Shown in pieces: positions 11,463 to 23,085 of a stretch of DNA of 64,000 nt. The notes beneath the pieces are model-generated. The model was not told where the DNA came from and searched no databases. It saw only the letters and a list, made by a program, of their open reading frames with translations. The stretch's first letter is position 1. Each line of letters opens with the position of its first letter. The stretch spans positions 62,001 through 126,000 of the forward strand of contig JADFUC010001590.1 in the NCBI GenBank assembly GCA_019722365.1. Direction: 5' to 3'. The position numbers and the translations under genes are program-made. This stretch comes from Lithospermum erythrorhizon (Eukaryota > Streptophyta > Magnoliopsida > Boraginales > Boraginaceae).

Positions 11463-12819
11463 CTGGCGAAGCTCTAGTGCATCATCGTCTATAATGTCCC
11501 AGCAAGATTGAAAGAATATTCCATTGAACCCTCTGCTCCTGCAGCTCTATATTTGTCCAGCTCAAACACCATAGCTTTCACCTCTTCCAATGTAGCTATA
11601 GACAAGAGCATGTCATTATCTTGTTGTGTGATCAACTTGGGAATACAATCAATAAGATTTTCATCTGCCGATTGAATAGCTATTTCCTGAAAGAGATCCT
11701 TGTAGTACTCAACCACAAAATCAGCCATGGTCTTGCTATGTGTTATCCAGTCCCTGTCCAGCATAGTTCCAGGGATTCCTTTCCTTATCCTCCTTTTAAC
11801 AAATGAGTGAAAGAATGTTGTTATCTGTCCTAATCATTGAGCCACCTAACTCCACTAATTTACCCCCAATACTCCTCCTCCAATGCAAGACATCTGTGGT
11901 GGTTTGCTTGTTCTTTATGCAGGGCCTCCTTGTCTACAGGAGAGCCAGACTCCTCATAGATCTTCTCCAATCTCATTACAGTATCCTCATCCTGCTCAAG
12001 CTGTGAGAATATGTTCCCAAAAGTATTCTTAGTCCAATGCTTCAAATTAGCCTTCAATCTCTTTAGCTTATGCCACAGCACATACATAGGTTCTCGATAG
12101 ATAGGCACACTCCAACTATCAGCTACCACTTGTTTGAAATTTTCATGTTGTAACCACATGTTTTGGAACCTAAATGAGGATTTAGGAGCAGCAGAGAATC
12201 CTTTACATTCAAGCAGAAGAGGTGTATGATCTGAGCATGTCCTGGCCAAATGCCTCACACTAATTGTACCAAACCTGTCTAAGAAACCAGAATTGATCAA
12301 AACCCTATCCAGCCTTTTGAATTTTCTCCCATTAGTCCATGTATAAACTTCCCACATAGCCAGCATCCTCAAGATTACACTCAGCAATACTATTAGTGAA
12401 ATCTTCCAGCCCTTTTTGAGGCTTACACTCCATAGCTTCACCTGGATCAACTATAGTATTTATATCTCCAATCACAAGCCTGGGTGAATTCAACCCTGCA
12501 AGGTCAGTTAATGCAGCACAGAAATGTTTCATATCTACCGGTTCAGCAGCAGCATGTGCAATAGTAACAAAATAAGGGGCAATATTGTTGGCAGCAGTCA
12601 CTTTATTATGAATATAATCAGAGTCATTCTTCAATATTTAGCAAATCCATCAGTGAAGTTAAGCTTTCTAATGTACTTATTTAATCTCTCGGCAGGGATT
12701 TTTGGTTCTTGAATAAATAATAGGTCAAACTTATGAGTTTTTTTCAATTATTTGAGTCTTGTACAGGTGGTAGAGTTACCTATTCCCAGTAGATTCGAGC
12801 ATAATATTCTTTCAGACAT
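11463..12819 (-). pseudogene. LINE ORF2 fragment: endonuclease and start of reverse transcriptase
   Basis: The ATG at 12819 opens MSERILCSNLLGIGNS, the usual start of an apurinic-type endonuclease (EEP) domain in plant L1 ORF2. The domain continues through IQEPKIP (about 12700), then PRLVIGDINTI (about 12480), RLDRVLIN (about 12310) and SDHTPLLLE (about 12220), which carry its conserved N, D and H positions. A linker with WTKNTFGNIF follows, then the RT entry (about 11764-11490), and the sequence stops just after the AAGAEG...FNLAG block. Only a few frameshifts interrupt it, far fewer than in neighbouring elements. Its start overlaps the ORF1 stop by 8 bases. The RT core and 3' end are missing. 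Confidence 0.85.
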
Positions 12820-13752
12820 AAGAAATAGACACACCTCCATTCTCAATAACCCTTTTCTCCCCTTCAATAGTGATCTCTTCTGCCTGAGAGGACTTAGTAC
12901 TTGTGTCCTCCTTGGATTGAGAAATGGTGTTGTCAAGCTCCATAGTGTTGTCCTTGTTGACATCTACCTGCAGGAGGTTGAGTTCCCTCCCAGTCAATGT
13001 AGAATCAGCCATTCTTGCCTTCGGTTTAGTCTAGTCTTCCTGAATGGGCTCCTTGTTGCTTGGACTTTCTTTCACTGCAGGTTGTAATACCTTAGGGGAG
13101 GGGTGGGGAAGATAGGGCTTTAAATGGCAAGATACTCCCCTAAGTTGTCCTCTTTCCCCAGAACCTCAAAGCTATTTTGAGTAGTGGTGAGACAAGGCAG
13201 CCTTCTTCCTTTGAAATAGCTTGCAAGTTTCTTGCTTATGCCTTGAGAATTAACTTGGATTTGTGGTGTGTTGATCTCCCAACCTTGAGTTTTGCTAGAT
13301 TCCCCCTTGTACATAACTGTGGGAGTGTTGAGTGCTGGTGCAACCTTATATTTCTCCTCCCTACGTTGCCAAAAGTACTTGGCTGGTTTAGGCTTTGGCT
13401 TTGCCTTAGGAGCTGCCTGTTTGATTGAACTCTTTTGCAATGCAGGGGGCTCTGAGGGGTCAACAATTTTACCCTTGGCATGCTTGCATGATGAGACCTT
13501 ATGACCCAGGTATAGGCAAGAAGTGCAGTAGTCCGGCACCTCATCATAAACATTTTTCTGCCAAAACCATCGTCTTTATTCTCCTTCACCAGGCTTTCTT
13601 CTTCATCCTCGAAGCCAATCCAAGTCTCACGCATAAGTGGATTCGACACATCAATTTCCACACAAACACTTGTAGATCCAACTTTGACTCTCTTCATATT
13701 ATTCTGGCCAATACTCAAAGGTTTTCCGATGGAATTTTCCATTGATAACAAC
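12812..13752 (-). pseudogene. LINE ORF1 C-terminal part with CCHC knuckle
   Basis: Reading down from 13752, the frames carry a segment ending IDVSNPLMRETWIGFED (about 13650-13600), the usual lead-in to the zinc knuckle of plant LINE ORF1. The knuckle CTSCLYLGHKVSSCKH follows at about 13530-13480 with C-x2-C-x4-H-x4-C spacing. A lysine-rich linker and an acidic tail (MADSTLTGREL, about 13012) end at the stop at 12812. The N-terminal DUF4283 nucleic-acid-binding part is missing, so the copy is 5'-truncated at about 13752. At least two frameshifts are present. ORF1 normally binds the LINE RNA. Confidence 0.8.
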
Positions 13753-13789
13753 GCCTCCTCATCAAAAAGATATAGTGGTTAGGCCGTCT

Positions 13790-14760
13790 CATTGACATTA
13801 GCATAGAAATGATAAGAAAACCAAGCGATTCTATTTTTTTTCGTATTTTCATTGGGCCAAAACAAATAAAATGATATTTTTTTCTATACGAACGGAATCC
13901 GTTCGACTTTTTTTCGATGTTCCCATAATATTAGCATAGGAATGATGTTTTGGAAGAAAATCAGGCGATTCTATTTTTTTTTTGTGTTTTCGTCTTTCCA
14001 ATGGCCAAAACTAAAAAAACAGCATTTTTTCATATCCGAATGGAATCCGTTCGAGTTTTTTTCCATCTTCCCCTAATATTAGCATAGGAATGATGTTCTG
14101 AGAGAAAATCAAGCGATTTTATTTTTTTCGTGTTTTCGTGTTCCTATTAGGCGAAAACAAAACAAAAAACGGCGTTTTTTCCTATCCGTTCGAGATTTTA
14201 TCGATGTTCCCCTAATATTGGCATAGGAAGGATGTTATGGGAGAAAATCAAGAGATTTTTTTTTTCGTGTTCCATTAGGCCAAAACAAAAAAAGGGCATT
14301 TTTTCCTATCCGAACGGAATTTGTTCGAGTTTTTTTTCGATGTTCCTCTAATATTTGCATAGGAATGATTTTTTTTTAAAAAAAAAAACCCACCCACAGC
14401 CCCCTTACAATGAGAATCGAAGCCACGACCTCTAAGTCACTGGAAGGCCTCCTAACCACTAGGCTGTTCGATGTTCTCTATTTTCATAGGAATGATGTTT
14501 TGGGAGAAAATCAAGTGATTCTATTTTTTTTTCGTGTTTTCGTGATCCCACTATGCCAAAACAAAAGTCTGCGTTTTTTCCTATCCGAATGGAATTCGTT
14601 AATTTTTTTTTTTCGATGTTCCCCTAATATTGACATAGGAATGATATTCTGAGAGAAAATAAAGAGATTCTATTTCTTTTGTATTTTTGTGTCCCATTAG
14701 GCCAAAACATAAAAATGACGTTTTTTTCTTATCCGAACAAAATTCATTAATTTTCAGTTG
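13790..14760. repeat. Tandem repeat array, about 140-bp unit, seven copies
   Basis: The motif GCATAGGAATGATGTT recurs at 13801, 13934, 14082, 14221, 14357, 14485 and 14632, a spacing of 127 to 148 bp. Each unit also holds GAGAAAATCAAGCGATTCTA, a T-run, TTAGGCCAAAACAAAA and CCGAACGGAATCCGTTCG, the last being a short palindrome. Copies are diverged. The fifth junction contains an inserted SINE. The array abuts a copia integrase fragment, so it may be noncoding sequence of a retrotransposon rather than a satellite. Confidence 0.85.
14371..14476 (-). mobile_element. tRNA-derived SINE inside the tandem array
   Basis: On the minus strand the sequence starts with AGCCTAGTGGTTAGGAGG, a good pol III A box, followed about 35 bases later by GGCTTCGATTCTC, a near-consensus B box, then GTAAGGGGGCTGTGGGTGGG and a T/A tract. 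This is the layout of a plant SINE. It is not a tRNA gene: no acceptor or anticodon stem can be drawn. It interrupts one repeat unit of the array. Confidence 0.6.
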
Positions 14761-15123
14761 CAGACTATGTTTTCTCAATTAGGCATATTACATCAAACTT
14801 CTTGTTCATGTACTCCACAACAGAATGCTATAGTAGAATGAAAACATCATCATCTTTTACAAATAACAGGGTCTTTGATGTTTCAGTCGAGTTTGCCTAA
14901 GTAATTTTGGGGTAAATCTATACTTACTCCAACCTATATAGTGAGCAGGTTACCATCATATCTTTTTCAATGGAAAATACTTTATGAAATGTTACATAAG
15001 TCTATATCTGTCATGGATCATTTGAGAACTTTTGGTAGCTTATCTTTTGTTACAAACACAACTCTGCAAAAAGTATTTAGAGGCGCTTATTTGAGAGTGC
15101 ACTTGGTAGAAAAACATAAATAA
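14757..15123 (+). pseudogene. Ty1-copia integrase fragment
   Basis: The frame reads through an integrase-core end: GILHQTSC-type, CTPQQNAIVE, then KHHHLLQITGSL, WGKSILTPTYIVSRLPS, and DHLRTFGSLSFV. These are the blocks around the catalytic glutamate (the E of QQN.IVE) and the downstream region of plant copia integrases. The open frame from 14941 encodes the last 60 residues; two stops break the upstream part. Both sides are truncated: the tandem array on the left and a gypsy LTR on the right. Confidence 0.8.
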
Positions 15124-15124
15124 C

Positions 15125-17530
15125 AGATTACCTTTTTAAGCGATTTTATTAAATTATATTTGTCGGTCGGTTGTGGGACCGGAGATGATATCAATAATTT
15201 CGGAATAGTATCGATATAGCGAGGCAGTATGAGATAGTATTAATATATGCCTAGAATAACGCATTTGAAATCGGTTTAATTTGAGATTTAGAAATGCGGA
15301 AATTGGAGAAAGTGCTTGAAACCAAATGGGACTTAAGCCATTCCTTAAATATCTCCTCATCCTTATCATGTTTCATCTTCATCCAAAACAAGCCAATTCC
15401 TTTCTTCCCGTAGAAGGCCCGAACCCCCAGGCCTCATGATTTTTTTCTTCCATTTCTTCCAATTCTTTATGGCTCGAACATTTAAAAGTTGATTTTCATC
15501 TTCCCACAAATGTTCTATACTCATTAATGCTGTGATGTTTTCTTAAGTTTTGGAGAGGTTGACTTTAGTTGACTTTTTGGTTTTGAATTTTGGAAGTTGT
15601 AAATGGTGTAGTATCCTCTGAGCTGAATTATGTGATTGGTAGTGATTATAATTGATTTTAGGGGTTAAAATATGTTGATTAGGTTGAATTGACTTTAAGG
15701 TTGACTTTTTCTAAATTTCCTTAAATTGTATTATGATGTTTTGGAACCTTAATATAGTTGTCTTGAAATATAAGTTGTGATTTTGATGTTGATTGGAAGA
15801 GAGTATGTTGAGGTAGGATTTTGTAAGTGGATTAATAATTGGGTTTTTGATTAAAGGTTGTTAGAAATGGATTAATTAGTTGGGGAATTGATTGTTGGAT
15901 TGATTAGAAAGTGTTTAGAGTGTTGGAATTGGGGTAGGGGGAGGGGCCTATTTGATTAGTGATTTAGGGGTGGTTGAATTTCGTTATTTTATTAATTAGG
16001 TTTTAAACATGCGTGGTAATATTTTCACTAGAGTTGTTAAGTTGATAACTAAATTGTTGTAATTTGGATAGTTAAAAAAAAAACTAAAACTGAGGTTATA
16101 GTTGTAGTAAGTAATGTGTATATTTTCGGTGTTTGTGATTAGTGGGTAGGCGTGGGAAGCGGCACTTGAATTTAGTGGTGGCCCCCATTATTCTTAGCCA
16201 AGGTGAGTATTTATCAGGGTGTAGATTAATTACTTAACTTCGTGAATGTGTTGCATTTGTTGATGTTGAGGCATGTTTAAGTAATGTATCCCGATGTGTT
16301 GGATTTGTTGAGTATGTATGATTAGTTAGTGGTTGTCTTGTCTTCTGGTACGTGTGTTGTGGTGCCTTGTACTCACAGTACGAGTGTGTGTGGTGATTGT
16401 CTTGTCTTCTGGGCATCGGTGTGTTGTGGTTGCCTTGTACTACGATGCGGTGTGGTGAGCGCTGGCCACTCCGGTACCCGTGTGTTGTGTTTGCCTCGTA
16501 TCCAGATTCTGAGTGTCTTGTTATCAGGTATTTTATACTTGGAATTATGAGTGTGTTGTGTTTGCCTCGTACCTCTTTCTGATTAGCGATGTATAGCTTA
16601 TCGGCGAGGATAGAAGTTTCTCTCCCGGCATGTTAAGGTTGATTATATGCGCGTTAGTTGTAAGGAATCAGTTACCATGAGTTGATTGAGTTGTTTAGGC
16701 TGTGGGGTGAATAGTACCGGCGTTGCCGAGTAGAGTTGAGAGTTGGATGGTCTAGTTGTTGGTCGTGAGGTTTTTATATTGTTGGTTGATAGAGTAGAGT
16801 TGTTGATGTGATTAGGTATTGTTGTCCTTTGTCACTTGGGATAGCATGATCTTCAGTATTGGTTGTCTGTTATTAGAATGTGCATGTTAGTTAGATTGGG
16901 CCTATGAACTAATGACCATAGTAGTGACGGTATTGATATAACTTATGAGGCAAGCATGATAACGAACTCACTAATGATATACTCTTTAGTTATGGCCTTG
17001 AATAGTATTGTATCCTGCATCATCTACATATTTTTATGCGATATTAATGATTTTATAATCTGTACTAGGTAGGGAGTGAGTTGTCTTAAGCTCTTGAATA
17101 CGTATTCACTAAGCCTCGCGGCTTACCCTATTAGCTATAGGCGGCATTTTTCATTGTGCTAGGTTGGCAGGTGGTCTTGTAGCGTTTCGAGAGCTTGTTC
17201 TAGTGATCGTGCCTTATGCTTTAGGTGGCCGGCCGGGTGGCGATGAATCTCGCGGTCGTTGTTTTGGATTGTATTAGGTTGCCTCGGTGGTTGTTGTAGA
17301 TATTTTGTACATGATGTTTTGTTGTATTTTGTGGTAAATTGTGGTTAGGAAATACCACGATGTATTCTTTTCTTAAAAGCTGCTCTTTCCGTTGTATATT
17401 GTTTTTATGGGTTTATTTGAGGACAGGTGGATTTGTAGAGATTGGGTCATCCATCGGCCAGTGACTCACGGTGTCCCCGAGGATTTGGGCGATTCTAACC
17501 TCACGGAGGCCGACTTGGGCGGTCGTTATA
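15125..17530 (+). mobile_element. Ty3-gypsy LTR (Tekay/Del-like), 5' LTR of a truncated element
   Basis: About 2.4 kb of noncoding, T/G-rich DNA ends in GGTCGTTATA at 17530 and is followed by a decayed primer-binding-like stretch and then gypsy gag. The block near 15155-15370 (TTGTGGGACCGGAGATGATAT, ATAATTTCGGAATA) matches 33.2-33.4 kb, and the end matches the end at 43745, so this LTR and the split LTR of the 33-44 kb nest are relatives. The left boundary is approximate. Long LTRs followed directly by such a gag are typical of Tekay-type chromoviruses. Confidence 0.7.
16353..16572. repeat. Imperfect tandem repeat inside the LTR, about 65-bp unit
   Basis: The motif GTGTGTTGTG.TTGCCT.GTA recurs near 16353, 16418, 16479 and 16548. 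The short open frames here come from low-complexity sequence, not genes. Confidence 0.7.
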
Positions 17531-18935
17531 ATTTTAATTATCGGGCGTAGGTTTCAGTTATTTGGTTATGCGTGTGGTTATGTATTATTTGTGTGTTTCT
17601 TTGAGTTGTGTTAGTTGTGAGTCTTCTTTGGGAAAGGAGGTCTAAGTATTTTTTTCGTAGGCGTGAGGTCTGCCGAGAGTAGACACGCGTGGGTGACCGT
17701 GCCATGAGAGGGGTGCCCGCGGTAGACCGATGGGTGATAGAGGTAGGGCCAGAGGTGGCAGACACGCATGTAGAGTTGTGGGCGGCGAGCCGGTGTGTGG
17801 GCAATGAGGGTTAGGTGCATCTGATCCCCCGGTTGATCCATTGTTGGGGATAGGTTACATGTTGGAAGGACACAGTGCGTACGCAGAGATAGCATTGGCA
17901 GGAGGTTGAGTTCCAGAGTAAGCTCTTCGACCATTTCTGAGAAGAGATCCCCGAAGTTAACAGGTAAGGTACTCCGATTGAGGCGATCGAGTTTATTAGA
18001 GACTTGGAGACCATATTCGAGCCGATGGGCATTGAGGGTGCTGAGGGTCAGGTTCGCCACCTACAGACTTCACGAGAGTGCCCGGGATTGGTGGGTAATC
18101 TACATTATCTATATTCTTTAGAGGAAGATCCGGTGTCTTCGGAGAATTATTGCTTGAGTACGATATGGCCGCCTTAGAGAGGGACTTGATTCGATGACTC
18201 ACGGTGAGTCATCGTTGATAATACGAGAAGCGATTTAGTGAGTTATAGCGCTTCGGTACACCGAGCGAGGAAGCGAGAAAGATTACCCAGATTCCATGAC
18301 GGGATGAGATGGGAGATCCCGCCCGCAGTATCATTCTTGACTTCGCCCAATTTTCATAGGTTGAGAATGATCTTGTGAAGGTTGAGATGGAGTTGAGCGA
18401 GGCACGAAGTCGGCGGGGCAAAGAGGGGCGGCAGGGAGATGGTTGGTACTGAGAGTGGACCTTCTGATGCGAGATTTCGGAGAGAGTGAATTACAATGAG
18501 ACTAAATCCGAATTGAGCCATTTCGGTGCAGTGATTCGTCCGACTATTAGACATCTTCTTACCGCGCAACATTTTGCTGCTAGATCGGGTGGATCCCAGA
18601 GTGGTGGCACTGGAGTTCGAGTGAGGTTAGCTATTTCCGTTGCGATCGGGGTAGTCGCGGATGCGGGATTGCAGTGAGAGGATCTGTTTCCGTTGTCAAC
18701 AACCGATTAGGAGTGCTAGTACTTCACAGCGCGATGCGAGTGGGTATCATCGCGGCGAGAGGTGGGCAGCTTTGGAGGCAGCGGAGGTCGGGTTTCTTGA
18801 GGTTGGAGGCTCACCAGAAAGGCCTGACGGGTAGCAGCAGTGGTCTTTGCTTGAGGCTAGATCGGTAGGAGTTGCGAGCGGAGCCTTTGGATACAATCAA
18901 ATGGCTATCAGGGGGTCAGCATTATGCGAGGTTTT
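17531..18935 (+). pseudogene. Ty3-gypsy gag remnant
   Basis: A decayed gag follows the LTR. The clearest part is EAIEFIRDLETIFEPMGI (about 17977-18033) continuing, one frame over, into RFATYRLHESARDWW (about 18047-18094), the conserved retrotransposon gag core of plant chromoviruses, ending in the diagnostic double tryptophan. Before it is an arginine/valine-rich stretch, and after it a run of broken frames with an arginine/glycine-rich tail (18674-18868). No zinc knuckle, protease or pol is present; sequence resembling a CACTA transposase takes over at about 18.9 kb. Confidence 0.65.
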
Positions 18936-19340
18936 TATATAGTTTCTACCACTGTCAATGGAGTGCGTTTGACACCAAGAACAAGATGAAAAAAGGTCTA
19001 CATGAGCAGTGGAGTCCCGCAGTTGGCGAGGAACTAGAAATCAAAAATGCTAAAGACATAAACCCGATTTATGCCAAGAATAGTTTCTATGGTGTGATTG
19101 AACATATATAGGAGTTGGATTATGTCAGTTTCTAAGTTCCGTGTTCGGTTGTATGTGGGTAGAGAATAAATATGGAAAGCAGGTTGATGAATTGGGTTTT
19201 GCAAGAGTAGACTTGAATAGGGTAGGTTCAAAACATGAGTCATTCATACTCTTCCGCAAGCCCAACGAGTGTTTAACGTTAGTAGTGATCGATTAGGCTG
19301 TAAAAAGGCCAATTGTTCTTAACTTTAACAAGTTTAATGA
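18936..19340 (+). pseudogene. CACTA TNPD-like transposase, C-terminal DUF4216 region
   Basis: The frame from about 18945 carries FYHCQWSAFDTKNKMKKG, then NAKDINPIYAKNSFYGVIEHI, and after a stop and frameshifts ELDYVSF, GCMWV, DELGFARVDLNRVG and SFILASQAQRVFNV. This order is that of DUF4216, which ends the TNPD-like transposase of plant CACTA elements. The catalytic Transposase_21 domain and DUF4218 upstream are absent, so the gene is 5'-truncated. It is followed in the same orientation by a TNPA-type gene, as in CACTA elements. Confidence 0.8.
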
Positions 19341-19645
19341 ATTCATCGAGAACATTGAAAGACTACTGATGTTGAAGATGACCCGTTTAGAGGATTAGAT
19401 CATCGAGACATATTAATGCAAAGTTCTTTTTATGCAAAAGCGAGCATAACGAGGGTATTTGGACACCCTTGATTCCGGGAAAATAATATAGCGTTGTTCG
19501 GCGCCTGGTAGTAAAAGGAAACGAGGAAAAAAATAAATGTGGGTGTTTATTTTTTTATTTTTCTATATTTCAGTTTCAGTTTATTTATGTCAACTAATTC
19601 ATGTTTTTTTTTTTACTTTTCTATGTGATTTTTGTTTGTAGGATT

Positions 19646-20900
19646 ATGGGAGACGACATTTCTAATATTGATGCCACTATGTATGCTAGCGATGATGATG
19701 TTGATGTTGCTTTTGGTTCCAACATACTATCTAAAAAACGAAAGCGAATAGGTGGAGGTAACAGAGAAATTGTTTCAATGAAAAAAGTTGTTGTTGCTAG
19801 AAGTAATAGATCAAATTTAAGATACTATGTTGTTCTAAAATTATTCTATACATTGTCATTTGTTTATATGTTGTGTTACTTGTCACTTACTAACTATTTT
19901 AAGTATATTTATTACTTGTAGGTCGATTTCAATATTGATGGTCAACCAATTGGCCCAAACAAGTCCACATTTGGTGAATATATTGGTTTGCTTGCTCGTT
20001 CGATGATCCCTTTGACAGATAATAATTGGCATCGTACAGATGGTCTTGTGAAGCAAAAAATATGGGAAGAACTTCAGGTTGTTGAATTTTTGGATTGTAT
20101 GGATTACATATAAACATATGCATGTATACATATGGATATATTTATGTGATATAAGTTAACTAAATTATATTTTCATGCAGCTTTATTTTGAGCTTGATGA
20201 GAGTCATATGGATATGACTATGAAAAAGGTGGCAAAAGTGGCACTGAGTTTTCATGCAAAATTATCCAAAGAATTCTACGATAGTGAAGGTAATCCTATT
20301 TTGAAACCTCCTGAGAGATATAACAAGCTTAAGTTTGTGGAAAAAAGCTGGAAAGGATTTGTAGAAGAGGTTGGAGGGCAAAGATTTAAGGTAATTAGAT
20401 TTGCACTTAAAAACATAGAAATTCACACTAATGTAGTATTGTATGCTAATTGTTATTTTATGTAGCAATTGAGTGAATCGAATTCACAAAGCGTAAAAAT
20501 AAGAGGTGTTTGCCAAGATTGGATGCTTTGGGTTATGCTCAATTCAGGGAATAAATTATAAACTACTTTTTTATATTCAATATATTTACTTATTATATAT
20601 ATATTTAACAACTTAGATAATTTTGTTTCATTCTTAAAACCAATGTAGAAAGATAAAATTAAAAAATGGTACCGACTGAACAACGACTAATGTTGTGGAA
20701 AAGCTCAGCTAGCAGATAGATCGCGTATGATGTGCGAATGAGTGGATGAAGATCTAAGTGCAAGCGGTCTATATCAATTCCAAGACTTCACGTTTTTATG
20801 TGGAAATAATCTAAATGCATAATTGCAGGAGCCTATTACCGACACCCTTACAGATGAAGAATTGTAATCGTGGTCGAGCGATGTCTTGGCAAAGGTCATG
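19646..20900 (+). pseudogene. Ptta/En-Spm (TNPA-like) transposon gene with introns, broken
   Basis: The ATG at 19646 starts an acidic N-terminus (DDDVDVAFGSN) with a basic KKRKR stretch. Exon 2 (19922-20077, 52 codons) encodes VDFNIDGQPIGPNKSTFGEY and ends KIWEELQ. Exon 3 (20181-20390, 70 codons) encodes LYFELDESHMDMTMKKVAK...RFK. Both have AG acceptors and GT donors in matching phase. Exon 4 starts at 20466 with QLSESNSQS, then shifts frame into RKNKRCLPRLDALGYAQFRE. A later patch near 20870 (SSDVLAKVM) belongs to the same family. The gene therefore had intact introns, but the later exons are frameshifted. These proteins bind the subterminal repeats of CACTA elements. Confidence 0.75.
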
Positions 20901-22855
20901 AAGGAGCGCACCGTACTTCTGACCGGTCACGGGGTATGAACCCGTCTTTTTGGAAAGAGGCAGAGGTTCATCTCGAAATCCCAAAGGTCCATGAATTTAA
21001 ACAAATGGTGTTGTAAATGCGGCAAGTTTACAACACTTGGGAAAGATACTTAATTTGAAGATGCATTAAATCTAAAAAAATTAGGCGAAGACGACCACGC
21101 CTACTTTAGGTTTCTCCAGTACCCAAGAGCGGTCGAGAAGGATTTGCTTTTTATAGTTGGTCCCGATTTGATTCCAGAGGTATTTCTTTAATACTTTTAT
21201 TGATGCTATATGTTGAGTTTTGTGTGTAATAACTTTGCCTAGTTTTTTGTTCAAGGATATAACTTCGATAATATCTCGCTATATGTATTTCGTTATATGT
21301 ATTTCCATAAAAGTAGGGAGCAGAACCTAAATTCGACTTAGATGTTATGTACTAATCGCTATGAAGTATTGTGACTATGAGTTGTGATAACTGTTATTTT
21401 GGGGTACTAGTAGCTGCTCAAATTATTAAGTTATGTTTATAATGATTTTTTCTTTAGGGTGAGAGTCTTTGTGACATGTTAAATTGGATTCACCCATTCG
21501 TACGTATTCCTAAGGTTGGGTCGGGATAAGTATTTGGTAAGAGAGCGGAAAATTCCTGATATCCAATTGAAAGTTGACCGAGTGAGAGTTTGTTTTAAAG
21601 AGATTGTCCCTGGCCATGAAGGTACATCTTTACCATGTCCTATTGAATCACTAATATAGGTGATGCATTAACTACATTTGTTGCATGGCCTAGTAGATTG
21701 GTTTCCTTAGAAAGGTACACAAAAATAAATTATATGAGTTAGTTGTGATAAGCGATATATGATTAGTTGTCATTCATACAAAATAGTGAAACCGATTTTG
21801 AGGCCTCAAAAGATTCAATAAAGGCTTGACTTACAAAGTAAGAGAAACTTTCAATTGCTCGGTCAAATTAAACTAGTCATTCGAGAGGAAGCTAACATCC
21901 TGAGAGGTGACATCGACCATCATACATGCTTTGAATTTTTTAATTTTAAATTGCTCTCTATAATAAGAAAGGTCATTCATTTGAAGTTCAAATGCGAGTT
22001 ATTTTAAATTGAAGCTTACATTGATCATGTTTCTATTAATGGCGTGAAAAGGAATTAATTAGCGCATGATTGGTTAAGCTGCTACCATATATGCATTTAT
22101 AAGGTAATGATAACAATATATTCTAAATGTTTCATAAATCTATTCTGATATATAGTTATTAATATATTTTCTATTGAAGTCACTTGTGCGTGTCTATTTG
22201 GTTGATGAGAATACTTGTTGTGTGGTGCCAGTAAGGTTCACATTTATCTCTCTCACATAGGCGGCTTGTGCATATTCATCGGTGGATATACTACAAAAGC
22301 ATGAGGGTCTTGATCATCTCATCATAGTACCATATAATACAAGGTTAGTACACAATAATTTATTTTTAAGTGCTAGTAGTTAATTTGCATACTCTTCATT
22401 CTAGCTATTTTGGCTACTAAGTAATGTCATTCAAATAATGTAGTGATCATTGAGTGTTGATTGTCATTGACACAGGCTGATTACATATACTATATGGATC
22501 CGCTTCTGAAATACATCGCTCTATAGGCCGTGATATGATGAAATCAACATGTATTCATTTGATTATATATAATATATCGTCTTATTTTATTATTTCTCGT
22601 TATGTATTTATTTATTGTAGTATTTTGAATAAGACCTCATTAATTTTCAAAAACAAAGTATAAAACAAAAGTATTGTAAGTAGAAAGATGTTGAGCTAGA
22701 ATCGTTGGGTTAGCGTAGAAGTATATTTACATTTACGGTAATAATAATTTGGTTCTTTATTACGTTCGAGGTTATACCTTTAGTTTTGAATGATTGTATC
22801 CGATTAATAGAAACTGAGGGTGAGAGTACAACATATTGTGGATTTAGACATGGCT
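20901..22855. other. CACTA 3' part or intergenic, unassigned
   Basis: Short frames continue on the plus strand, with protein-like patches near 21110-21180 (YFRFLQYPRAVEKDLLF) and 22190-22345 (VYLVDENTCCVVPV, LDHLIIVPYNT). They could be the distal exons of the TNPA-like gene, perhaps a decayed Ulp1-type region, but the match is too weak to claim. TTATTGTAGTA near 22612 vaguely recalls a CACTA 3' terminus. Nothing else is seen before hAT copy B. Confidence 0.3.
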
Positions 22856-23048
22856 GCGAACAAGGCCTTGGTGGGCGTCAGGAGGCCAGCCCATGATTCG
22901 GTTTGGATTTGGCCCGGCCCACTAGGCCAGGCAGACTGACCCTTCTTCAGTGAGACGGGCGGGAGCAGTTGGGCCCAAGCCCGAGGCCGGTTCGAGCCCT
23001 TGTCGGTGGGTATTCGGCCGGGCCGGTTCGAGGCAGGGCCCGTTGATA

Positions 23049-23085
23049 GTGGTACGTTTATGATAAGCGGTACCCGTTAAACTCG
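23049..23085. repeat. GGTAC motif pair near the distal end of hAT copy B
   Basis: GTGGTACGTTTA and GCGGTACCCGTTAAAC lie next to the GC-rich terminus, mirroring the clusters elsewhere in the element. Confidence 0.55.

Noticed and set aside
12752..13745. Plus-strand open frames of 60-111 codons
   Set aside because: They are antisense to the LINE ORF1/ORF2 blocks, which carry recognisable motifs.
14371..14476. tRNA gene on the minus strand
   Set aside because: Only the A and B boxes are recognisable; no cloverleaf stems can be drawn. SINE is the better call.
13790..14760. CRISPR-like array
   Set aside because: Units of about 140 bp are tandem throughout, with no short repeat plus unique spacer pattern, and the context is a plant nuclear genome.
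16234..16582. Small open frames on both strands
   Set aside because: They arise from the tandem GTGTTGTG-type repeat within an LTR.
22612..22622. CACTA 3' terminus (TTATTGTAGTA)
   Set aside because: The last base does not fit TAGTG, no subterminal repeats or target duplicate adjoin it.
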